Shown here: positions 31,967 to 38,485 of the stretch, piece after piece
Position numbering within the stretch: position 1 is the first letter of the stretch
Layout of the letters: each line of letters opens with the position of its first letter
Source of the DNA: Sphingobacteriales bacterium TSM_CSS
GTDB taxonomy: Bacteria; Bacteroidota; Bacteroidia; Chitinophagales; UBA2359
Assembly: GCA_002212985.1 (NCBI GenBank)
Contig: NBMY01000048.1
Span: forward strand, 1 to 38,485
Direction of reading: 5' to 3'
DNA: 38,485 bases
Program-made: the position numbers and the translations under genes
The notes under the pieces: model-generated
What the model was told of the DNA's origin: nothing
Seen by the model: the letters and a program-made list of their open reading frames with translations, nothing else
The model's database searches: none

Positions 31967-34952
31967 TGCCAATTGCACTCCTATTGCCTGCATAAAGATT
32001 AAAATCCGATATGGTTACCGAGCCGTTCAGCTCTGCATCGGCGGGGCTATACTGTCCGGTTGCCGATGTTTGCAGGAAATACAGGTTAAAATCGGCAACG
32101 CTAATGATGCCGTTGGCGTTAAAATCGGCGGCTTTTAGGGCAAAAACACCCAATGCCACGGCTATTTGCTGGTTTGTACCCATAGCCTGCTGGGCTGCCG
32201 TACTAAAGTTGTAAGGCACACTATTGGGCAATGTTACAGGCACGGCCGACATTACGGGCAGGTGGTTGCGGTGCCGCAGGGCTATGTAATAAGTTGTATT
32301 GGGCGGCAGGTTATCAAAGAATACACTTTCGGCGTTGCCATTCACATCGGCAATTGTGCCGTCTTTTAACAACAGGGCTGCTTTTTGCGCTACAATTTGG
32401 GTATTATCGGCAGCGTTTCGCAGTTCAAGCAATACCCAATCTACCACGTTGGGGGCAAACTGGGTGGCGGTTTCGGTGCCGTTGTAGTTCCAGGGCGGTT
32501 GGTTGTAGGGTTGTTGCAGGGGCAGTAAATTTAACTGGCGCAGGCGGGTGCGCATACTGTCGGGAGGCATATAAGCGCCCTGCAACAAGGCTGTTACCTT
32601 AGCGCCAAGGGGGCAGTAAGCCACCTGCAGTTGCCGTGTAAACAAAGTTTGGCAACTGCCGCTGCCTACCGTGTAAGTTACGGCATATAATCCGGGGTTA
32701 AGGGCATCGGGTACAAAAAAGTTACCGGCTATATAGCCGCCGCCGGTCCAGGTGCCGCCGCCGGTGCCGGTGCCGGTAAGCAGGGTGTTTAAATCCAGCG
32801 CACCGTTGCAAATAAGTACCGTGGTATCGGTAAAAGCGGCATCGGGCGCAGGGGTTACGGTAACGGTTGATGTATCGGAAACGGTACAGTTGGTTCCCGA
32901 AATGGTGTAAATTGCCGGATATTGACCCGATGCAAGCCCCGTTGGGTTAAACAAATTGCCCGATATATGGCTGCCGCCGGTCCACGTACCGCCGCCGGTG
33001 CCGGTAAGCAAGGTGTTTAAGTTTAGCGGTATCTGGCAGGTGGCTAAGGTGGCATTGGCAAGCGAAAATGCCGGCGTGGCAGTGCTAAAGCCAAAGATAA
33101 CTGACCATGCGCTGTTAATACCACTGCCGCAGTTTGAAAACACCCTGAACTCGTAACCGGTACAGGGCAACAGGTTGCTGAGGGTAAAAAAATTGTTGGA
33201 GGTGGTGGTTTGCTGCCATGTTGCAGCGCCTGCCTGTCGGTATTGAAGGGTATAACCTACAACGTTAAAAATGGCGTTCCACTGCAATTTGGCGCTGTAG
33301 GGTGTAATGTTAGAAACACTTAGCCCGCCGGGCGCAGGGCAGGAAGGCGGCGTGTTAAAGCTTACAATGCCCGAAAATGCCGATAAATAACCACTGCCGC
33401 AGTTGGCCTGCACCTGCACCTCATAGCTTGTATTGTCTGATAATCCTGACAGGTTAATGGTAGTGCCCGAAGTAGTGGCGGTTGTCCACGTGGCAGTGCC
33501 GGACTTTCGGTATTGTACGTTGTAGCTGTTTGCGCCGGGCGTGGCAGTCCAGCTAAGGGTAACCGAGTTATCGGTAATATTGGAGGCGGTTAAGTTGCCG
33601 GGCGGTATGGCACAAGGTCCATCGGGCAATAAAGAAACGTTAAGGGTGGTAATTACCCCCGGTGTGGTAAGGGCAACGGTTACCGTATCGGTATAAAATC
33701 CGGGCGCCGAAACCACTACATCGTAGGTGTCTGCTATGCCGGCACCGGTGGCATAATGCCCCGTAAAATTGGTGGTTGCCGGCAGTGCAGCAACGCCCAG
33801 CAACTGTATGGTGGCGTTTGGTATGGCCGCCCCGCCAACAGCATTGCTGACCATGCCTTGCAGATAGCAGGCCTGAACGTAAGTGGGTGTAAGCACAAAC
33901 AAGCCCTGTTGCCGGTCGGTTACCAGTATATTGCCCGATGGCAGCCAGCCGTAAGCCGCCCAAACTCCGTTAAACCCGCCGCCGCTAAAAGGCGAGGTAT
34001 CGTAATGTGCCACCTCAATAAGGTTGTTGGGGTATGTGGCATCTACAATGGTAACACCGGCGGTGTAATAGGCTATAATTAGAAAATTGTTTTTTACATA
34101 CACATTATGCGGAATTACACCGGAGCCGGGTTCATGCTGGTAGCGGTCAATTTCGGTAATGTTGGTAATATCAGAAACGTTGTAGGCAGTTACGTAAGAG
34201 TTGTTTACCTCGTCTGTGGTAAACAGGTAATCTCCGTTATTGGTAGTCCATGTATTGTGGGTAAAGGCATTGGGGGTGCTTTGGGTAGCCATAACAGCAG
34301 GTGCGCTCTTGTTGGTTACATTTACCACACCAAATCGTCCCGCATAAATTTCGCCGCTCCATAGGGTATCGTTGCGCACAAAACCGTCATGCACATACGC
34401 GGCCGAGTATTTTCCCAAATAGGTAGGGTTGGCGGGGTTGGCGGCAATGTTTACCATAAAAGTGCCGCTGCCCATACCGCTTGAATTGGCGCCAAACAGA
34501 TAGCCAATTCCGTTTTCATCTATCCAAATGGTATGGGCGGTGGTAAACCCAAACCCCATTTGCGTATAAGCCGATGGAGCCGATACCGGCAGGTTGCTGA
34601 GGTCAATAACGAGCAGCCCGCCGGCTGTTGAAGATTCGGTAACCACATAGGCGCGGTTTTGCCAAACATCCACATCGCGCCAGGTGTTGTCAACGCCGGC
34701 AATAAACTGCACTTCGGTAATGTTATCGGGGTTAGATACATTGACGATAGAAATGCCCGTTTGCGTACCTACCAGAGCATATTCGGTACCCGATGACGAA
34801 ACATATCCCCACACATCGTTTACGTTTTGCGGGTAGTCAATCTGATCGCGGAAAGTAAGGTTGTATTGTGCTGCCGCCTGCTGGCCTGCCAATAATAGGG
34901 CACAAAGCAGGGTAAAGGTAAGTTTAAGGGCGAAATTTATGTTGCTGCTCAT
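31947..34952 (-). CDS. Large secreted protein: choice-of-anchor B repeats, Ig-like/FN3 modules, C-terminal dockerin-like repeats
   Basis: 1001 aa. Signal peptide (about 1-28, ending AAAQ). Residues about 30-360 form a LVIVD/choice-of-anchor B beta-propeller (GISIVNVSNPDNITEVQFI, GGLLVIDLSNLP, HDGFVRNDTLWSGEIYAGRF). A carboxypeptidase-regulatory-like domain follows (about 365-450), then two FN3 domains (about 455-545 and 550-630) and two related modules each with LNTLLTGTG...GGTWTGG. Last come a Bacteroidota-type region (NVVDWVLLELR, YYIALRHRNHLPVMSA) and a dockerin-like pair (DFNANGIISVADFNLY, ELNGSVTISDFNLY). No clear type IX sorting signal follows. Start ATG 34952 is preferred to TTG 34961. 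Likely a surface adhesin or scaffold. Confidence 0.87.
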   Translation of the reverse strand: MSSNINFALKLTFTLLCALLLAGQQAAAQYNLTFRDQIDYPQNVNDVWGYVSSSGTEYALVGTQTGISIVNVSNPDNITEVQFIAGVDNTWRDVDVWQNRAYVVTESSTAGGLLVIDLSNLPVSAPSAYTQMGFGFTTAHTIWIDENGIGYLFGANSSGMGSGTFMVNIAANPANPTYLGKYSAAYVHDGFVRNDTLWSGEIYAGRFGVVNVTNKSAPAVMATQSTPNAFTHNTWTTNNGDYLFTTDEVNNSYVTAYNVSDITNITEIDRYQHEPGSGVIPHNVYVKNNFLIIAYYTAGVTIVDATYPNNLIEVAHYDTSPFSGGGFNGVWAAYGWLPSGNILVTDRQQGLFVLTPTYVQACYLQGMVSNAVGGAAIPNATIQLLGVAALPATTNFTGHYATGAGIADTYDVVVSAPGFYTDTVTVALTTPGVITTLNVSLLPDGPCAIPPGNLTASNITDNSVTLSWTATPGANSYNVQYRKSGTATWTTATTSGTTINLSGLSDNTSYEVQVQANCGSGYLSAFSGIVSFNTPPSCPAPGGLSVSNITPYSAKLQWNAIFNVVGYTLQYRQAGAATWQQTTTSNNFFTLSNLLPCTGYEFRVFSNCGSGINSAWSVIFGFSTATPAFSLANATLATCQIPLNLNTLLTGTGGGTWTGGSHISGNLFNPTGLASGQYPAIYTISGTNCTVSDTSTVTVTPAPDAAFTDTTVLICNGALDLNTLLTGTGTGGGTWTGGGYIAGNFFVPDALNPGLYAVTYTVGSGSCQTLFTRQLQVAYCPLGAKVTALLQGAYMPPDSMRTRLRQLNLLPLQQPYNQPPWNYNGTETATQFAPNVVDWVLLELRNAADNTQIVAQKAALLLKDGTIADVNGNAESVFFDNLPPNTTYYIALRHRNHLPVMSAVPVTLPNSVPYNFSTAAQQAMGTNQQIAVALGVFALKAADFNANGIISVADFNLYFLQTSATGQYSPADAELNGSVTISDFNLYAGNRSAIGIAQLRY

Positions 34953-35048
34953 TGTTAACAATACATTTGCTGATGAACGAAGTTAGCATTTTTACCCTTC
35001 TGCAGCTAAGAAAACCCACGAAATTTGACCCCAAACAAATAAATGCTA

Positions 35049-36002
35049 TTACAACAAATGTTTCATGATTTTTTGTATGGGGCGGGTATTACTCATGGTA
35101 TAAAAATGGAGGCAAGGCACCCCAAACGCTATGAGTTGGCGGCATTGCTGCACTGCCCACTCAATGCCTACCTGTTCAACGGCTTCGTCGGTAGTGCAGG
35201 CTTCCACGGCATCGGTCAGTTCTTCGGGAATAGAAATGTTGAAGGTGCTGGGCAGGGAGTAAATTTGCGATTTTCGGGTTATGGGCTTCAGTCCTGCAAT
35301 TATAGGAACTTCTATGCCTATACTGCGGCAGTTGTTTACAAAGTTTATAAATTTGTTGTTGTCAAAAAACATTTGGGTAACAATGTAGTGTGCGCCGGCA
35401 TCTACTTTTTGTTTCAGGTATTGCAAATCGGCTTTCATGTTGGGCGCTTCGGCATGTTTTTCGGGGTAGCCGGCAACGCCAATACAAAAATCGGTTTTAT
35501 AACCGTTGCTCAGTTCTTCTTCGAGGTAAACGCCATTGTTGAGGTTTACCACCTGTTGCACCAGTTCCAGGGCGTTTTTGTTGCCTTTGGGTTCGGGCAC
35601 AAAATGCGTTTCGGGTTTTACCGCATCGCCGCGCAGCAGCAGTACATTGTTGATGCCTAAGTAATTTAAATCTACCAGAGCATCTTCGGTTTCGGAGCGG
35701 GCAAAGCCGCCGCAAACCAGGTGGGGCACGGCATCAATACCATATTTATACATCATGGCCGCACAAATGCCCACCGTTCCGGGACGTTTGCGAATGTATG
35801 TTTTTTCGAACAACCCGTTTTCAAGGGGTTTGTATTTATACTCGGCCCGATGGTAGGTAACGTTTATAAACGGCGGTTTAAACTCCAGCAACTCCTCCAG
35901 AATTCGGTACAGTGAGTGTATGCTTTTACCCTTGAGCGGCGGTAAAATTTCAAAAGAAACCAATGTTTTGGTTTGGTTGGCTAAATGTTCGGTTACTTTC
36001 AA
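35049..36002 (-). CDS. metF: 5,10-Methylenetetrahydrofolate reductase
   Basis: 317-aa flavoenzyme that reduces methylene-THF to methyl-THF for methionine synthesis. The (beta/alpha)8 barrel landmarks are SFEILPPLKGKS (catalytic Glu of the SFEFFPP-type motif), NVTYHRAEY, NVLLLRGDAVKP, CIGVAGYPEKHAEAPN and IVTQMFFDNNKF. The start is TTG at 36002 (MKVTEHLANQ), matching the family's usual N-terminus; no ATG lies nearby. It is on the same strand as the arsenic genes, 86 nt downstream of acr3, but that spacing and its housekeeping role make a functional link doubtful. Confidence 0.95.
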   Translation of the reverse strand: MKVTEHLANQTKTLVSFEILPPLKGKSIHSLYRILEELLEFKPPFINVTYHRAEYKYKPLENGLFEKTYIRKRPGTVGICAAMMYKYGIDAVPHLVCGGFARSETEDALVDLNYLGINNVLLLRGDAVKPETHFVPEPKGNKNALELVQQVVNLNNGVYLEEELSNGYKTDFCIGVAGYPEKHAEAPNMKADLQYLKQKVDAGAHYIVTQMFFDNNKFINFVNNCRSIGIEVPIIAGLKPITRKSQIYSLPSTFNISIPEELTDAVEACTTDEAVEQVGIEWAVQQCRQLIAFGVPCLHFYTMSNTRPIQKIMKHLL

Positions 36003-36088
36003 GGTAAACTTGTTTATAAATAGGCTTAGCAGAAAAGGGCGGCAAAAAAGAAGAGCAACTCATTACAAACTAAAGTGGGTAAACAGTT

Positions 36089-37126
36089 TTAGAATGCGCT
36101 TTGTTTGAAGCGGGCAGTTTGTTTAAGCGCCACATTTACCAGTAGTATTAACACCGGCACTTCAATAAGCGGCCCAACAACACAGGCAAACGCCTGACCC
36201 GAATGTATGCCAAAAACGGAAATGGCTACGGCAATGCCCAGTTCAAAATTATTGCCGGCAGCAGTAAAGGCAAGCGAGGTGCTTTTGGCATAACCGGCGC
36301 CGGCGCGTTTTGCCAGAAAAAAGGCACTGAAAAACATGATTACAAAGTAAAACACCAGCGGAATGGCAACTCTTACCACATCAAACGGAATGGTAACAAT
36401 GAGATTGCCCTTTAAACTAAACATGGCTAAAATGGTAAACAGCAATGCTACTAAGGTAACGGGGCTAATGGCAGGAATAAATTTTTGGTAATACCACTCC
36501 AAACCTTTTACCCTGCCCAAAACTACCCGGCTAAGTATGCCCGCCAAAAATGGAATACCTAAATAAATAAACACGCTTTGTGCTATTTGCCCTATACTTA
36601 CCGGCACTACCGAACCCTGCAAGCCAAATAACGGAGGCAGTACTGTTATAAAAACGTACGCATATATGCTGTAAAAAAACACCTGAAAAATGCTGTTAAA
36701 CGCCACCAAACCGGCAACATATTCGTTATCGCCTTTTGCCAAATCGTTCCACACTATCACCATGGCAATACACCGGGCAATGCCTATCATGATTAAGCCG
36801 GTCATGTATTCGGGTTTATCGGGTAAAAAAATGATGGCAAGGGCAAACATCAGCATTGGGCCAATAACCCAGTTTTGCAGTAGAGATAATCCCAAAATTC
36901 GGGTATTTTTAAACACCTTGGGCAGTTCTTCGTATTTAACCCTTGCCAAAGGCGGGTACATCATTAAAATAAGCCCGATGGCAATGGGTATATTGGTAGT
37001 GCCTACCTGAAACCGGTTTAAAAACTGCTCGGTTTGCGGGGCAAAATACCCGATGCCTACGCCCAAAGCCATAGCCAAAAATATCCACAGCGTGAGGTAT
37101 TTGTCTAAAAAAGATAATTGTTTCAT
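36089..37126 (-). CDS. acr3: Arsenite efflux transporter, ACR3 family
   Basis: 345-aa inner-membrane exporter of As(III) with about 10 helices. The family-conserved Cys is at residue 119 in [16 protein letters not shown], and the late-helix motif [18 protein letters not shown] contains the conserved Glu. [18 protein letters not shown] after the second helix is another family marker. It lies 52 nt behind the arsC-dinB fusion and two genes behind arsR, so its expression should follow arsenic induction. No ATPase (arsA) or ArsD is present nearby, so export should be driven by the membrane potential. Confidence 0.95.
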   Translation of the reverse strand: MKQLSFLDKYLTLWIFLAMALGVGIGYFAPQTEQFLNRFQVGTTNIPIAIGLILMMYPPLARVKYEELPKVFKNTRILGLSLLQNWVIGPMLMFALAIIFLPDKPEYMTGLIMIGIARCIAMVIVWNDLAKGDNEYVAGLVAFNSIFQVFFYSIYAYVFITVLPPLFGLQGSVVPVSIGQIAQSVFIYLGIPFLAGILSRVVLGRVKGLEWYYQKFIPAISPVTLVALLFTILAMFSLKGNLIVTIPFDVVRVAIPLVFYFVIMFFSAFFLAKRAGAGYAKSTSLAFTAAGNNFELGIAVAISVFGIHSGQAFACVVGPLIEVPVLILLVNVALKQTARFKQSAF

Positions 37127-37178
37127 TTGGTAATGGCGCTAACGGTTGTTAAGTGTTAAGAAGTATTTTTTTTGCCCC

Positions 37179-38042
37179 TTAACTGCCATATTTGAGCAAG
37201 ATAGCCAATTGTCCGGCATGGTAAGCAGTATGCGAAATAATACGCGACAAGGCTACTTCTTTGCTTCGGGTGCCAAATTCTTTGGTAGTTACGGGGCTTA
37301 ACCAATCGGCATTGGTTTGAGTGGTAATGGCTTTTTCGAGGCATTGCCGGCCATATAATTCATACGCCATCAGCTCCTCATAATTACCCCATTCGCCGGT
37401 ATCTTTTTGGGCAATAACGGTTTTGGCATGAACTTTAACATCCTGAAATCCAAATACATTTTTGGCAAACAGCAATTCTACATCGGCAATATGGGCAATT
37501 AAAAACCCTGCGCTGTTTGGGCTTGGTGCCAAACGTTTGTGCAGGTCTGCCGCTTGCAGGCCAGGCAGCAGGTTGGTATAGCGGGTACGGGCTTCGTGCC
37601 ACATAGACAGCAGGGTTTGTGTTTTGGTAATGAGGTTTTCCGCAACAAACCGGGCGCAGAAATCCTTAATCATATTGCGCACGCGGGCAAATTCTGCCTT
37701 TACCTCCTCTTCGGTTCCGGTGTATTTGGCAGGGTCGGGAAAATTCTGGTGTATCTTAAGGGCTTTTGTCGGAAAGTACGGGCAGTGCTCTTTGGCGTTG
37801 TCGCATACGGTTATTACATAGTCAAAATCTATGTGTACATACTCATCTACATGGTTTGATGTATGGGCAGAAATATCAATGCCTGCCTCTTTCATGGTGG
37901 CAATGGCTTTGGGGTTTACTCCGTGTGTTTCTATCCCGGCACTGTAAACATGGGCAACAGTGCCGGCAAAATAGCGCAAAAATCCTTCGGCAATCTGACT
38001 TCGGCACGAGTTGCCGGTGCAAAGTACTAATACATTTTTCAT
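37179..38042 (-). CDS. arsC: Arsenate reductase (LMW-PTP/thioredoxin type) fused to a DinB-like domain
   Basis: 287 aa in one frame. Residues 1-137 are a low-molecular-weight-phosphatase-type ArsC: C8TGNSCR14 is the CX5R anion loop, C80 and C87 (CDNAKEHC) are the relay cysteines of the thioredoxin-coupled enzymes, and D103 is in FPDP. Residues about 138-287 form a DinB-like four-helix domain with a putative His triad: H184 (LIAHIADVE), H271 and H275 (SHTAYHAGQL). DinB-fold proteins include metal-dependent bacillithiol S-transferases, so a thiol-linked role is plausible (inference). The frame opens at 38258, but ATG 38042 overlaps the arsR stop as ATGA and gives the true ArsC N-terminus. Confidence 0.92.
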   Translation of the reverse strand: MKNVLVLCTGNSCRSQIAEGFLRYFAGTVAHVYSAGIETHGVNPKAIATMKEAGIDISAHTSNHVDEYVHIDFDYVITVCDNAKEHCPYFPTKALKIHQNFPDPAKYTGTEEEVKAEFARVRNMIKDFCARFVAENLITKTQTLLSMWHEARTRYTNLLPGLQAADLHKRLAPSPNSAGFLIAHIADVELLFAKNVFGFQDVKVHAKTVIAQKDTGEWGNYEELMAYELYGRQCLEKAITTQTNADWLSPVTTKEFGTRSKEVALSRIISHTAYHAGQLAILLKYGS

Positions 38043-38374
38043 GAACATGGGCAGTTTATGAAGGGGATATCTAAATGGTTTAAAAATTGGGTAAAAGCGT
38101 GTTTCAGCCGGGCAATATTTTCGGTATCTAAACAGTAGCACACATTTTGCCCGCTTATTTCTCCTTTTATTAAGCCGGCATCTTTCAGTTCTTGTAAATG
38201 CTGGCAAACGGTAGAACGACTCAATGGCAACTCTTGGGCAATATTGCCCGAAATACACGATTTTTTTTCCGACAGCAATTGTATAATAGCTATTCGTGCC
38301 GGGTGCGACATGGCCTTCGCAAACAAGGCAAGTTCTTGTAAACCGGCGGTAAAATGGGTAGTTTTGGCGTACAT
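38039..38374 (-). CDS. arsR: ArsR/SmtB-family arsenic-responsive repressor
   Basis: 111 aa. Winged helix-turn-helix: AKAMSHPARIAIIQLL, then CISGNIAQELPLSRSTVCQH as the HTH, then LKDAGLIKGEISGQNVCYCL as the wing. The classical ELCVCDL metal motif is absent. Instead there are Cys at 40, 57, 79, 81, 108 and 110, the last two in a C-terminal NCPCS, so the As(III) site is probably a different cysteine set. ATG 38374 was chosen over the longer open frame from 38449, which would read through the operator. The stop overlaps the next gene's ATG (ATGA). Confidence 0.94.
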   Translation of the reverse strand: MYAKTTHFTAGLQELALFAKAMSHPARIAIIQLLSEKKSCISGNIAQELPLSRSTVCQHLQELKDAGLIKGEISGQNVCYCLDTENIARLKHAFTQFLNHLDIPFINCPCS

Positions 38375-38386
38375 AAATTGGCAGTT

Positions 38387-38411
38387 ATTTGTATGTTGCA
38401 AACATACGAAT
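38387..38411 (-). promoter_or_regulatory. Probable ArsR operator with embedded -7 element
   Basis: ATTTGTATGTT (38387-38397) and AACATACGAAT (38401-38411) are inverted copies with one mismatch around a GCA spacer. On the minus strand TATGTTTGC (38406-38398), a perfect -7 element, lies across the centre. A TTG (38433-38431) lies 24 bp upstream. The site is 12 nt before the arsR ATG, so repressor binding would block the promoter. Bases 38412-38485 beyond it hold no recognised gene. Confidence 0.7.
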
Positions 38412-38485
38412 ACAATGATTGACTTACTATCAACATGGATGCCAGTCATTAAAAAAGAAAGGGAAGCAAAATATTTTTAATTTTG

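Noticed and set aside
35043..35660. 205-codon plus-strand frame
   Set aside because: Antisense to metF, whose conserved motifs are on the other strand.
35049..37126. metF as a methyl-donor partner for arsenic methylation
   Set aside because: No ArsM-type methyltransferase is present in the window, and metF is a housekeeping gene 86 nt from acr3; proximity alone is not enough.
37600..37660. Frameshift or assembly error joining separate arsC and dinB genes
   Set aside because: The frame is continuous with a normal ArsC end (IKDFCARFVAENL) and a normal DinB beginning; no stop or homopolymer slip is visible at the junction. Still listed as the main test of the fusion.
38043..38258. 72-residue N-terminal extension of the arsC-dinB frame
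   Set aside because: It overlaps arsR almost entirely and is Arg/Cys/Tyr-rich; ATG 38042, overlapping the arsR stop, matches the ArsC family start.

Overview
The window looks like the chromosome of a member of the Bacteroidota, probably an uncultured Chitinophagales/Sphingobacteriia-type lineage (genus not resolvable from sequence alone). Evidence: the 16S rRNA 5' end at the left edge; stable-RNA promoters of the Bacteroidota type (TTG, 19-20 bp, TANNTTTGC); almost no Shine-Dalgarno sequences; family-level markers such as DUF4292, PorT-like barrels, choice-of-anchor B proteins, E. coli-type SerA and a Bacteroidota C-terminal secretion/dockerin-like region. I see no insertion sequence, prophage, CRISPR array or integration site; this is mostly ordinary core genome, with one accessory-looking arsenic locus at the right end.

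Layout. 1-3207 (minus): 16S rRNA start with a two-promoter leader, then gmk, yicC and an AI-2E-family permease. 3306-7005 (plus): prfA, serA and a short-chain dehydrogenase. 7121-8580 (minus): an MFS exporter, then tRNA-Asn(GTT) with its own promoter and terminator. 8726-15430 (plus): a cell-envelope/nucleotide run of pfkB-family kinase, dut, sugar nucleotidyltransferase, TPR protein, DUF4292 lipoprotein and an EnvC-like degenerate M23 protein. 15476-17565 (minus): three orphan exported proteins. 17797-19768 (plus): Nif3-family protein plus C4 zinc-ribbon coiled-coil protein. 19862-20786 (minus): DCC-family DUF393 protein and a GbsR/MarR regulator, divergent from an acyl-CoA dehydrogenase (21067), followed by rpsU and an AHSA1/SRPBCC protein. 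23229-26804 (minus): rodA and mrdA (PBP2), without mreBCD beside them. 26892-34952 (minus): a porin-like barrel protein, an unrecognised 408-aa protein with a Cys-rich tail, a Thr/Pro-tailed lipoprotein, an MscS channel, a 65-aa protein, an ECF-type sigma factor, a possible 45-aa membrane protein and a 1001-aa secreted multidomain protein. 35049-38374 (minus): metF, then acr3, an arsenate reductase fused to a DinB-like domain, and arsR.

How the parts work together. The arsenic unit reads as arsR -> arsC-dinB -> acr3: a repressor whose likely operator overlaps its own -7 promoter element, an ATGA start/stop overlap into the reductase, then the As(III) exporter. The in-frame ArsC-DinB fusion is the most unusual item here. 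DinB-fold proteins include bacillithiol S-transferases, and some Bacteroidota make bacillithiol, so a thiol-linked arsenate detoxification enzyme is a reasonable but unproven hypothesis. The mrdA-rodA pair supplies elongasome transpeptidase and glycosyltransferase, and the EnvC-like protein probably activates an amidase. Several genes appear to start with GTG or TTG (prfA, AI-2E permease, MFS, mrdA, metF, sigma factor), so starts were corrected where the family N-terminus decides it.
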